This document shows, piece after piece, positions 46,235 to 55,298 of a stretch of DNA of 64,000 nucleotides. The stretch's first letter is position 1, and each line of letters opens with the position of its first letter. The notes beneath the pieces were generated by a model, which saw only the letters and a list, made by a program, of their open reading frames with translations, was not told the origin of the DNA and did no database searches. Made by a program: the position numbers and the translations under genes. Source of the DNA: Liopterus haemorrhoidalis (Eukaryota > Arthropoda > Insecta > Coleoptera > Dytiscidae); contig OZ020616.1 of assembly GCA_963971575.1 (NCBI GenBank), positions 56,527,201-56,591,200 on the forward strand. Reading direction: 5' to 3'.

Positions 46235-46444
46235 GTAAAGCATTCTAAAACTCTTACGGCTTTTTGCTTAATCTCTAAGGCAGTGATTATTAATCTCTTC
46301 AAAGTCGCGAAACAATTCTGATATTTGTTTTTTGTGAAACACCAAAATAAATAACTTACATACAGTCTGTATAATAAGACGTCCTTGTTGATTTTTGGCG
46401 AACCATAAGAGAATTAAAATTTTCTGTAAATCATATTATGCTAC

Positions 46445-47035
46445 TACTTAAAAATTGGTTCAATCTCCATTCTTATCAATTATTGCTTGGCATCTTTTGG
46501 GTACACTTTCTACCAGCTTTTCGGCATACTTTGGCAGTGATCTCCATATCTTCCGTATTTGACGAGCTAGCTGATCCAAATTTTGTACGTTTATTGTTCG
46601 TAGTTTATATTTCATGTAAAAACTAGATTCATCAGAAAAAACCACATCACTCCAATCGCGGTCTGAATTTTCCTTTGGCCAAGCGAGTCGTTTTTCGACA
46701 TGTTTCACCAATAACAATGGTTTTTGTTTGGTGCTCCTGAATTTAATTCCATTTTCAATTAAACGACTTCTCAGGGTCATTAGACTTAACTTAATGTTCT
46801 TTTTTAACAAAATTTTCTGATATTTACGTAAAGATAACATTTTAAAAACGTTCAAAATCACTTTATCTTGTTTTTTAGTCACTTTTTTTAATCCACGATT
46901 AGATAAATAGTCAACACTTTTATTAATTTTATAACGTTTCATCCAATATTTCACAAAATCTACTGACTTCATATATTTTGTTGCACTTGAAAAGGACATT
47001 TTTGGCCCTTTTGGGTGGGTACACAAAAATACCAC
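46445..47035 (-). pseudogene. Tc1-like transposase with deleted catalytic core
   Basis: The N-terminal half is intact: MSFSSATKYMKSVDFVKYWM, helix-turn-helix regions around NKSVDYLSNRGLKKVTKKQD and YQKILLKKNIKLSLMTLRSR, then AWPKENSDRDWSDVVFSDES with the first catalytic D. After FYMKYKLRT the frame jumps to NLDQLARQIRKIWRSLPKYA and SVPKRCQAIIDKNGD, the normal C-terminus. The second D and the final acidic residue have been removed by an internal deletion. The frame itself stays open for 191 codons, so the deletion kept phase. A DNA-binding but catalytically dead product could act as a repressor, which is inference only. Confidence 0.83.
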
Positions 47036-47106
47036 TTCAAAATGTTTTGCTTAAATAGCACTCATTATTACATAACCGCACTACTGAAAGACAAAACACT
47101 AATTAA

Positions 47107-47638
47107 CCCTTACGTTACGGTGTCCTTTGGTTGCGGTGTGGAGTACAAATGTACCCCATTTTTATTTTATCGTAAATAAATAATTTATTAATAATTTGTA
47201 TTCAGGTTTACTATGGAATATATTAAAAATGTTTTTTAGCTCAAATTACAATATTTTTAATTGCAATTTTTTCATACGTCCAACATTCATAAAATCCTGT
47301 TTCATACTAACCAACTAAATTTCTAGCAAAGCATAGTATACGCCCAACCCGATACGTCCGTCCTGTCCGACGTCAAGATTTATACTGAAACGGGTGTTTA
47401 GGTGGTAGCTGCTTTGCAAATATCAGGGAGTTCCCCCGAGTTGATTCCGTCCTTAACTTAAAAATAACCAATAAAATTCATGAAAAATAAATTAATTAAT
47501 ATTAGGTGTTTAAAACAAAAAATGAAAAAAATATTTACCTACATTGTTTCATAAGTAGGTAAATAAAGTATTTATGGTATTTATAAAACTCAAGAACGAT
47601 TATTTTATTCAAATTTTGTGGGGTATTTTAAGTAAGAG
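47107..47638. mobile_element. piggyBac-like MITE with TTAA duplication
   Basis: TTAA flanks both sides (47103-47106 and 47639-47642). The ends are CCCTTACGTTACGG at the left and a diverged AGTAAGAG at the right. A second copy lacking its left end lies at 50047-50432, whose right end GTAAGAG also abuts TTAA. 532 bp, no ORF. Confidence 0.75.
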
Positions 47639-47750
47639 TTAAACAATTTTTATTATCAGGCGTATTAGGTTTTGATGTTCTTATCATGTTTGAATCTGTT
47701 TATTATTGATGCACATGCCTGATCCTGAGTTATAAGCAAGTATGTCTTTT

Positions 47751-48778
47751 TAGGGTTTTGTAGGTATGACCAAAAAACCCTTATACCGTCATTTTGTCGT
47801 CTGTCTGTCTGTCTGTTCGGTAAAAATTGTAGCCAAACGGCTAAACCTAAAGAGTTGAAATTTGGCATACTTATACAACTCTTTGACCCGCACATAGGAA
47901 AAATACTAAAACATCTAAAAAACATATCCCCCTAAAAATATAAACAAATATATGCTCATCGAAAAAAAAAATATTTTTTTACAATTCTGTGTAGGGTATC
48001 AAATGAAAGTCCTTGGTACGTGGATTAACGATCAAAATTTTATTTTTGCAAAATAAATTATTTTGAGGCGATTTTTGCCAAAATTGTGCAAAAAAATTTT
48101 GTCCCACACCCTGTAGCCCAGATGGTTTAAACTAAAAATCTGAAAAAATTCTCAGTAATGTACATTGGTGTGAACCGGAATAGTACAACAGGAATTTTTG
48201 ATCAGATTATGTTTTCGGAAAATAACGCATTTTTTGTGTTTTTAACTAAAATATGTAATATATTTAATCCGCTATTTAACATAGTAAACGAGTGATCCTG
48301 TATAGCCCAGTGGTAGCGTTCTCGCTTAGTGAGTTGAAACTACTGTAAGAAACTGTGTTCGAATCCCGTCAATTTTTATTTTTTCAGTTTTTTTTTGCAT
48401 TTTTATTTTGTCAAAATTCTAGTTATATTTTGGTAAATGTTGCATTTAATTTTTAAAAGCGTAAATTTAATAACCAGTGGGAAGTGTTGAAATTATAATT
48501 TAATTCTATATTTGAAGGTATCAGAGGGCGAGGCTTATGATTTAAGCAACCAATGGAAGCCATAGGCGCAATTTTCAAAATCTTAATGAACCTTGCTATA
48601 TAAAAAAAAAAAAAATACTGCACATATTTAGAAACTTAAATAATGGTATTAGGCATTCGAATTAAAATTCATAAAAAATATTTTGACATAAAATTTGTTT
48701 TGGCATCCCAAATAATCATCACACAGTTAATAAATACCTGCGAAACCCTGAAATGTGTGAAAATTCACACTTCACATC
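47751..48778 (+). repeat. Dispersed ~1-kb repeat, best-preserved copy
   Basis: It begins TAGGGTTTTGTAGGTATGAC and ends with CCTGCGAAACCCTGAAATG plus the palindrome GTGTGAAAATTCACAC and TTCACATC. The first and last ~16 bp form inverted ends (AGGGTTTTGTAGGTAT against AGGGTTTCGCAGGTAT). It contains a (GTCT)n tract near 47803-47815 and a tRNA-like module at 48298-48368, and encodes no protein. Its superfamily is unclear: inverted ends suggest a DNA transposon, the tRNA-like module a SINE. Confidence 0.82.
48298..48368 (+). ncRNA. tRNA-like module with A box TAGCCCAGTGG
   Basis: TAGCCCAGTGG (48303-48313) fits the A-box consensus TRGCNNAGTGG exactly, and TGTTCGAATCC (48356-48366) fits the B box GGTTCGANNCC with one change. 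Spacing is that of a tRNA gene with an intron-like extra ~10 bp. Sequence differs from the modules at the same place in the other repeat copies. A working tRNA is unlikely because the acceptor arms do not pair clearly. Confidence 0.55.
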
Positions 48779-49157
48779 AATTTTTTTTGTTTATTTATTT
48801 TACATCGGCCTATTTCTGCAACGAGGCTAATCGCCGATGCTAGGGGGCGAGCTCCTATACCTGGATGAGGGGTGAATGATTGTGAAAATGGGAGTAATGT
48901 AAACATATTATTCTCGCCTGAATAATATTACCAACGAAACAGTCCAGACTGTTTCCACCAGTCAAAACAGAACGACTTAATGCGCCAAGTATGTCTTATT
49001 ATACAGACTGTATATAGAAGAATAGTTCAAAAGCTTTCCAAACAAAATCCTCTTAGCTTAATCTCGAAGGCAATGGTTCTTAATCTTTTCAAAGTCGTGA
49101 AACACTTTTAATATTTGTTTTTCGCGTAACAAATTCTGACAAAAATTTTATGATTAG

Positions 49158-49697
49158 GTGGAAGCTCTTCAAGGTATGCTACATGAGCAATCCATGGACC
49201 AAACTCCATCAGACTTCCAGAGGTCTCTCCTTCATGGTTCCGTGGATGATGTTCGTCAACTTCGTCGAGAACGTGATATTTTATTGGATCGCGTCGCCGA
49301 GATGGAAGCTGAAACTTTAGCTGGCCGTGTTCACACCTCTCGACTTCAGAGTGACCTAGAGTCCCTTCTAGCAACCAAACATGATTTAGAAGAACAATTA
49401 CGAACTGTGATATCTCAAAAAAGTGAATTAAATAACCGTATCCATGATATGCATTTACAGTTTGTAAGCAATAAAAGTCCTGTAGTAAGTCCAGAAAGTC
49501 CTAAAGAATTTAAGAAGACTAGTCAGAAAATTAGAAGAAGTTCTTCTAAAAGTAGTGTTGAAAGTTTGGATTCTGTTTTTGGAAATAGGATTCCGAAAGT
49601 TAAAGAACCTGATTCTAAAAGGATTGCTGCCATTTTATTAGAACATGATCCTGTTGTACTTCAAAGGCACTTACTATCCACTACCGTCCAAAACCAG
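49158..49697 (+). CDS. Coiled-coil SxIP protein gene, exon B (180 codons)
   Basis: Starts in phase 0 after TTAG with VEALQGMLHEQSMDQTPSDF and ends NTTVQNQ-like at CAG|GTAAAT. Visible-protein residues about 205-290 (VDDVRQLRRERDILLDRVAE, HTSRLQSDLESLLATKHDLE, QKSELNNRIHDMHLQF) form a long coiled coil with regular hydrophobic spacing and high Arg/Glu content. A Ser/Lys-rich linker (KSPVVSPESPKEFKKTSQK) with several SP sites follows, suitable for proline-directed kinases, then a shorter helix (AAILLEHDPVVLQRHLLST). The coiled coil is likely a dimerisation segment. The exon is undisturbed by transposons. Confidence 0.9.
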
Positions 49698-50014
49698 GTA
49701 AATACATTTATTTTTCATTTCACTACTATTGTGTCATAATGCTAGGATATCATCAATGTACTTAATCAAACCATTAAAATATTATTATTATTTTTTTTTT
49801 TTCAAAAGAACACGCAATTTAATTTATGCCAACTTGTAAAATAATTATTTTTTATTTTAAACAAAAGAAGACTCTAGCTCTTATAGTTATGGCCCCAGTT
49901 GTCAAAAGCCCCAATTGTGAACGGCCCGAATTGTCCAGTGCCCCAGTTGATAATGGCCCCAGTTGTGCAAATCTCCAATTGTGTACGGCCCGAATTGTCT
50001 GCCCATTGTTGTAC

Positions 50015-50046
<32 letters not shown>

Positions 50047-50881
50047 TTTTTCATACGTCCAACATTCATAAAATCCTGTTTCATACTAACCAACTAAAAT
50101 TTCTAGCAAAGCATAGTATACGCCCAACTTGATACGTCCGTCCTGTCCGATGTCCAGATTCAGACTGAGCGGTTGTTTAGGCGGTAGCTGCTTTGCAATA
50201 ATCAAGGAATTCACCGGGAGTAGACTCCGTCCTTTATTTAAAAATAACCAATAAAATTCATGAAAAATAAATTAATTAATATTAGGTATTTAAAATAAAA
50301 AATGAAAAAAATATTTGCCTACATTATTTCAAAAGTAGGTAAATAAAGTATTTATGGTATTTATAAAACTCAAGAACAGTTATTTTATCAAATTTTGTGG
50401 GGTACATTTTAAGTAGCACCCTTCCGTAAGAGTTAAAAGAACACCAAATTTTACTTAATTTAACCCTTTTAAGGGTTAAATTGTATTTTAATACAATTTC
50501 CTTAAGCTAACCCTTAAAATACATTTTTATTTTATTTATTCTAATTCCCACCAAAATGTACTTAATCAAACCATTAAAATATATATATTTTTCTTTTTCA
50601 AAAGAACATGCAATTTAATTTATGCCAACTTGTAAAATAATTATTTTTAATTTTAATCAAAAGAAGACTCTAGCTCTTATAGTTATGGCCCCAGTTGTGA
50701 AAAGCCCCAATTGTGAACGGACTGAATTGTCTTACGGTCCCAGTTGTCATGGAACCCATAATTTCGAACGTAGGGAGTACTAAATTAAAAGATTTGTGAT
50801 TGTTGTTTATAGATTTAATCACATTACGTCATACTTAAGTCATTTATGTAGTCATTTCTAACATTTTGTTTTTTATTTCAG
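49698..50881 (+). repeat. Intron 2 with a duplicated repeat block
   Basis: A ~165-bp block (GTACTTAATCAAACCATTAA through CTTATAGTTATGGCCCCAGT) occurs at 49757-49925 and again at 50559-50722. Between the copies lie a degenerate 17-bp repeat based on GGCCCCAGTTGTGAA (49890-50000), an (AAT)n microsatellite (50018-50045), and a left-truncated copy of the piggyBac-like MITE (50047-50432). A short palindrome around TTAACCCTTTTAAGGGTTAA is at 50461-50480. Confidence 0.8.
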
Positions 50882-50980
50882 CTTCTACAACAAAGACTAG
50901 ATATGATAATCAGGTCTAAAAATAGTATAACAGAAAAATTAGATAAAGCGAAAGAAGAAAATGATGATCTAAAATTTCAG
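50882..50980 (+). CDS. Coiled-coil SxIP protein gene, exon C (33 codons)
   Basis: A 99-bp phase 0-0 exon between TTTCAG and CAG|GTAAGA. It encodes LLQQRLDMIIRSKNSITEKL then DKAKEENDDLKFQ, a charged helix that continues a second coiled coil into exon D. Too short to be picked up as an isolated frame; it is identified by its splice sites and by joining exons B and D in one frame. Confidence 0.85.
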
Positions 50981-51092
50981 GTAAGAATAAAAAAATAAAA
51001 TTTATACATAAAACATTATTTTATTCAAACCGTAACAATTTATTCTTAAATTTATAATCAAAATTTTACAATAATTCATTATTTTATTTTAG

Positions 51093-51364
51093 TTAGAAGA
51101 CCGTAATATTGAGTTGGAAGGTACAAGAGCTCGTGTTCGACTCCTGGAGCAGCTTCAACTGAATAAACCAATAGAATCTTCCCCGGATATAATTCCTCTA
51201 GGTCTGGAATCGAATCTAGAAAGTCGACCGCCTTCTAGATCTGAAATAACGACAGCTAGTATGAAAGCTATGTCTCCATTACCTCTGAATCTTCAAATGG
51301 ACCATAGTAGTAGCACTGAATCTGCGCATGATCAAACAGAACAGAATAGAAAAAGTGATCACAG
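51093..51364 (+). CDS. Coiled-coil SxIP protein gene, exon D (90 codons plus 2 bases)
   Basis: Begins LEDRNIELEGTRARVRLLEQ, completing the second coiled coil (about residues 368-425 of the visible protein). It then changes to a low-complexity linker (LNKPIESSPDIIPLGLESNL, SRPPSRSEITTASMKAMSPL, MDHSSSTESAHDQTEQNRK). It ends with two bases of an Arg codon at ACAG|GTAAGA, in phase with exon E. Acceptor and donor fit the consensus. Confidence 0.88.
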
Positions 51365-52489
51365 GTAAGAAATAAAAATTGGTTGTTTTATTTTCAAAAT
51401 TTATCGAGATTTGTGATAAAATGGTTGCACGCAAAACACTTCAAAATTGTCATAATCAAAATCTCCTGATACTGTGAATGGATATTCTATCAGGTGGAAA
51501 TTGGCCTCTTTATAGCCACTTACCATCGTTCTACATTTATACAATTTTAATTTTTTTTTAATGTATAGGCTATTCCAAATCTTTAGGCGGTACTAGATTT
51601 TGCAATCTAGTTACTTTTATAATTTGATTCGAGCTTTTGGTTGCTAAAAGTTTGTTTAAAAGTTGCTCTGGTCCCCAGTTGCCCCCCCTAGAATTGCTTG
51701 GAAAAAAATATATTTTAGAAGTGAGGACCTTTTTTTTTAGGTCATTACTTGTATTTTCGTATGTAAACGATAAAAAAATATTTCCTGCCCCCCCATCAAA
51801 TTTTAATAAAAAAAATTTGCTCCCCCCCCAGATTTTAAGAGCTAGCGCCGCCACTGCTGTTTTGGTTAAGCTTAGTAAATGATACTTACAATAAACATTT
51901 TTAGGTTAAAGTTAATATCATTATAAAATGTCATTTTCATTACATTTTTTGTGTCATTTTTAGGGTTTTGTAGGTATGACCAAAAAACCCTTATACCGTC
52001 TTTTTGTCGTCTGTCTGTCTGTTCGGTAAAAATTGTAGCCAAACGGCTAAACCTAGAGAGTTGAAATTTGGCATGCTTATACAACTCTTTGAGCCGCACA
52101 TAGGAAAAATACTAAAAATCTCAAAAACATATCCCTCTAAAAATATAAACAAATATATGCTCATCGAAAAAAAATTTTTTTTTTATTTAATTCTATGTAG
52201 GGTATCAAATGAAAGCCCTTGGTACGTGGATTAACGATCAAATTTTTATTTTTGCAAAATAAATTATTTAGAAGCAATTTTTGCCAAAACTGTGTAAAAA
52301 ATTTTTTGTCCCACACCCTGTAGCCCAGATGGTTTAAACTAAAAATCTGAAAAAATTCTAAGTAATGTACATTTGTGTGAACCGGAATAGTACAACAGGA
52401 ATTTTTGATCAGATTATGTTTTCGGAAAATTTTGTGTTTTTTGCTTGACTGGGTAAAATATTTAATAACTTATCTAAGACAGTGAACCA

Positions 52490-52560
52490 GCATACTTTGA
52501 TAATGTAATGGCTAGCATGCTCGCGTTCTAATTTGCAAACTTCGGTTCGCTCCGCTCTCA
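52490..52560 (+). ncRNA. tRNA-like module, third variant
   Basis: GATAATGTAATGGCTAGCA resembles an A-box region and CGGTTCGCTCCGC a B box. Position relative to the conserved flanks TTTTGTGTTTTT and GCAAATGTTGCATTTAATTTT is the same as in the other two copies, while the module sequence differs. Probably not a working tRNA. Confidence 0.5.
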
Positions 52561-52922
52561 AGGCAATTTTTTGCATTTTTATTTTGTTTAAATTATTTTT
52601 TCAAAATTCTAGTTATATTTGAGCAAATGTTGCATTTAATTTTTAAAAGAGTAAATTTAATAACCAGTGGAATTTGTTGAAATTGAATACACGAAATCAG
52701 AAGGGCGGGGTTATGACAACAACCATTGGAAGCCATAGGCGCAATTTTCAAAATCTTAATGAACCTTGCTATATATATAAAAAAAAAAAATACTGCACGT
52801 ATTTAACACAAACCTAAATAATAATAATATCTTTATTTAATAGCACAGTGGCTAATCAAAAATACAAAATATAAATTAAAATATTTAAACTAAATTAAAC
52901 TACATATAATAAGTATTAAAAA

Positions 52923-54294
52923 TCAACAAAACAACTTTTTCAAAAGATGTTCACGTACTTTACACTCAAATAATTTGTATCTTTCAACATCTTTAATTTC
53001 CTTAGGAAGTTGGTTATATAAAGTCAAACCTTTAGAAAAAACACTGCTCTTAGTTGCTTCCTTTCTAACACAAGTTATGGAAAAATCTTCCTTATTTCTT
53101 GTGTTGTACACATGTACATCTTTATTTTGTTTAATTCTAATTCTTATATAATCAGGTACCATATTTTTTAGTATTTTATAAATAAATGTTAAAGGATTCC
53201 ACACACCAAAGCGGCCGCGGTGGCGGCCGCTGTGGCGGCCACGGTAGCGATCAGGTCTCCTCACACTAACGCGGTGGGAGTGGCGGTAGCGGTAGCGATC
53301 AGTTAGTGAATCACGGTATATAGTTGTATGATAATATTGGACCTTGCTTGGGTTATTTCATTTTTCCCCTTTGGAATGTTAAAATTTAAAATTCCAACAA
53401 TGAAACCATGGAAACGAATGACATATGTCAAACTTAAATTAATTTTCTTACATATTTTAATGACAAAAAATAAATAAATGGGATATTTGTATTAAGAATG
53501 AAACAAAAAATCAAAATATAAAGAAAATGACATTTTAAAATGATATTAACCTTAACCAAAAAATGTTTGTTGCAAGTACGATTTACAAAGCTTAAACAAA
53601 ACGGCTGAAAAGCATTATTTAAACGATGAAAGTAACTAGATTGCAAAATCTAGTTCCGCCTAATCGTTTGGAACAGACTTTACTATCAATTTCCAAAACT
53701 TTTCCTATTTCGTCCCACACTTTATTTATTTTCCTAATATTCTTGTTATCAGGATGTGCTAAGTCATACAAAATTAAATGATCCTTTACTGATCTATGAT
53801 TTTTTCTGTTAAATTATCTATTTTCGACATTATTTTCTTAAATATATTCACTCTGTGGTATATAAACAATGAATATCGCGCGGCCTAACGCAACTTGTCG
53901 AGTTCGGCCGCCAGTGTTTGGTGATCGCTAGACTGAACGCTGCATTCGGTGGCGTTATCAGATAGCGGAACGCTTGTATGTGCGTGGTCTCATTGTATTG
54001 TGCTATTTAATAAATATTATTATATTATATTATATTATTATATTATATTATTGTATAGGTTGCGTTAGGCCGCAGCATTATCGCCACCGTGGCCGCCACC
54101 GCGGCCGCTTTGGTGTGTGGAATCCTTAATACTTTAAATTCAACATAACTACTGATATCTAGCCAGTTCATCGCCTTTAACATAGACATAATACTTGCAT
54201 ACTTATCACGTTTTAATATTACTCTTAGGGCCTTATTTTGACATTTCTGTAACTTATCTATATCTATTTTATTGCACATAAAAGTGAGTTGCAC
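52923..54294 (-). pseudogene. Non-LTR ORF C-terminus interrupted by a MITE
   Basis: Upstream part: QLTFMCNKIDIDKLQKCQNK, ALRVILKRDKYASIMSMLKA, MNWLDISSYVEFKVL. Downstream part: LTFIYKILKNMVPDYIRIRI, NKDVHVYNTRNKEDFSITCV, KGLTLYNQLPKEIKDVERYK and a stop. The LQKCQNKALRVIL and LYNQLPKEIK blocks are typical of the region after the reverse transcriptase in Jockey/CR1-like and RTE-like elements. The MITE sits between FKVL and TFIYKI, and the two halves would rejoin in frame, so the MITE arrived after the retrotransposon. Confidence 0.8.
53193..54126. mobile_element. GC-ended MITE with TAA duplication, Harbinger-like
   Basis: Inverted ends AGGATTCCACACACCAAAGC continue inward through GGCCGCGGTGGCGGCCGC to ~38 bp and are flanked by TAA (53190-53192 and 54127-54129). 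A 3-bp TWA duplication suggests PIF/Harbinger; reading the flank as TTAA (piggyBac) is a weaker alternative. Very GC-rich ends contrast with an AT-rich core. The core includes a block shared with 32.5-32.66 kb. Confidence 0.8.
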
Positions 54295-54613
54295 AGTATG
54301 TAAAGTGTGACAGTATAATTGTATTATATATTAATAATCTAGTGTATCTACTTAAACTATACCTATAAGAAACTCTGAAACGCTGAAAAAGCCTTTTTTT
54401 GAATTTTTTTTTTTTTTAATATATATTTTTTAAATGGTATAAGGCATTCGAATTAAAATTTACAAAAAAATATTTTAACATAAAATTTGTTTTGGCATCC
54501 CAAATAATCATCATTCACTTACTAAATACCTGCGGAACCCTGAAATGTGTGAAAATTCATACTTCACATCAATTTTTGTTGCTTGGGGTTTATTTTGACT
54601 TTATCTTTCTTAG

Positions 54614-55016
54614 GAGGAGACCAAGTAAAATTCCCCTTCCTGGAATGAAGTCTTATGCAGCCCCAAAACCTCCAGTTGGTAACAAGAGTCCTGGAAGTGT
54701 TACCAGAAGTAGAAGTGGTGGTAGTCCAGGACGATCTAATTCAGCGCAAAGTTGGAGAAATAAAAGCGAAGGAAACAGTTTAAGTGGAAGTAAAAGCAAT
54801 AGTTCATTAGGAAATAAAAGTCGAAATGGTTCCTTAACAGCCCGTAATGGAAGAGATTCATTAACAAAACTCCGAAGTAATGATTCATTGTCCAAATTAA
54901 GAGATTCATCGTTAGGAAATAAATCTCCGAAGAGAGAAAGTAAAACTCCTAGTACTCCTGTTAGAAGAGTGAGTTCATCTAATTCGAGAAGTGGTAGAGA
55001 TTCGCCAGATATGAAG
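54614..55016 (+). CDS. Coiled-coil SxIP protein gene, exon E with SKIP motif
   Basis: Follows TTCTTAG and starts by completing an Arg codon: RRRPSKIPLPGMKSYAAPKP. SKIP preceded by basic residues and followed by LPG is a strong match to the SxIP motif by which many proteins bind EB-family microtubule plus-end proteins. The rest is a Ser/Arg/Asn/Gly/Lys-rich disordered tail with near-repeats (SLGNKS three times, SLTKLRSNDSLSKLRDSSL) and TPxR-type phosphorylation sites. It ends SGRDSPDMK at AAG|GTACGA, so the gene continues beyond. No further exon was recognised in the remaining 9 kb, so the next intron is long. EB binding is inference from the motif. Confidence 0.87.
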
Positions 55017-55019
55017 GTA

Positions 55020-55298
55020 CGACCTAAACTGCAATTCTGGACCAACTGGTTGAAATTATAGGTCGAGGAATATATAATGTAGTTTTTTTTATAAAAAACG
55101 ACACGCGGAGAATCTCGACCAAAAATTTCAAAAATACGAATTCTCGTAAGTTCCAGCTTTGTTTTTTTATTATTTGCTTTCTTGGGCATTTTGGCTGAAG
55201 ATTTAGAGTAGTAAGTAGAATTTGATTTGGTGTAATGATGAAGCTTTTGGATATGGTAACGCTACAAAATTAATACAACCAATCAAATAAAGCAATAC
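55020..55298 (+). other. Start of intron 5, nothing recognised
   Basis: Sequence after the exon E donor. The frame on the minus strand over 54653-55189 is a shadow of exon E. Confidence 0.5.

Larger units (their letters stand above)
46363..49010 (-). mobile_element. Tc1-like element with two nested insertions
   Basis: Inverted ends CAGTCTGTATAATAAGAC are flanked by TA (46361-46362 and 49011-49012). A transposase remnant is on the minus strand near the left end. The interior is enlarged by a piggyBac-like MITE (47107-47638) and a copy of the dispersed ~1-kb repeat (47751-48778). Removing both leaves about 1.1 kb, a normal size for a shortened Tc1 element. Confidence 0.88.
46235..49157 (+). 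other. Intron 1 of the coiled-coil SxIP gene
   Basis: GT..AG intron of 2923 bp, of which 2648 bp are one Tc1-like insertion. Direct ~75-bp repeats (46265-46340 and 49056-49131, sharing TCTTCAAAGTCGCGAAACA-like sequence) flank the insertion. Without the Tc1 element the intron would be only about 275 bp. Confidence 0.8.
52818..54420 (-). mobile_element. Non-LTR retrotransposon, 5'-truncated, minus strand
   Basis: The 3' end is an (ATT)-type tail at 52818-52840 abutting the dispersed repeat. The coding strand is minus: upper part 54294-54130 and lower part 53192-52923, separated by a GC-rich MITE. The element is cut upstream of its reverse transcriptase core and retains only the C-terminal region. 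Confidence 0.78.
51961..54570 (+). repeat. Dispersed ~1-kb repeat split by a non-LTR element
   Basis: The left half (51961-52817) and right half (about 54430-54570) match the copy at 47751-48778 in order and orientation. Its tRNA-like module is at 52490-52560. The terminal palindrome at 54541-54570 has one mismatch. The break falls after AACACAAACCTAAATA and resumes at AAATGGTATAAGGCATTCG, giving the insertion site of the non-LTR element. Confidence 0.85.
51365..54613 (+). other. Intron 4 of the coiled-coil SxIP gene
   Basis: 3249-bp GT..AG intron made largely of nested repeats: a short inverted-repeat block at 51566-51615 (GGCGGTACTAGATTTTGCAA), a MITE fragment at 51655-51870 of the GTGAGGACCTTTTTTT family, then a dispersed-repeat copy (51961-54570) carrying a non-LTR element and a GC-rich MITE. 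The repeat ends only ~40 bp before the next exon, close to the likely branch site. Confidence 0.8.

Noticed and set aside
46235..46321. Exon A extended to a stop at 46321
   Set aside because: GAG|GTAAAG fits a donor and exon B continues the helix in frame; the extension is repeat sequence also present at 49056.
48298..48368. A functional tRNA gene
   Set aside because: A and B boxes are good, but acceptor-stem pairing is not evident and the sequence lies inside a mobile repeat.
49698..49739. Continuation of exon B to a stop, as a short alternative C-terminus
   Set aside because: A strong CAG|GTAAAT donor and in-frame continuity to exon C favour splicing; read-through after the donor has no similarity to anything.
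54653..55189. A 178-residue minus-strand frame rich in Leu
   Set aside because: It is the antisense shadow of exon E, whose Ser/Arg codons read as Leu/Pro on the other strand.
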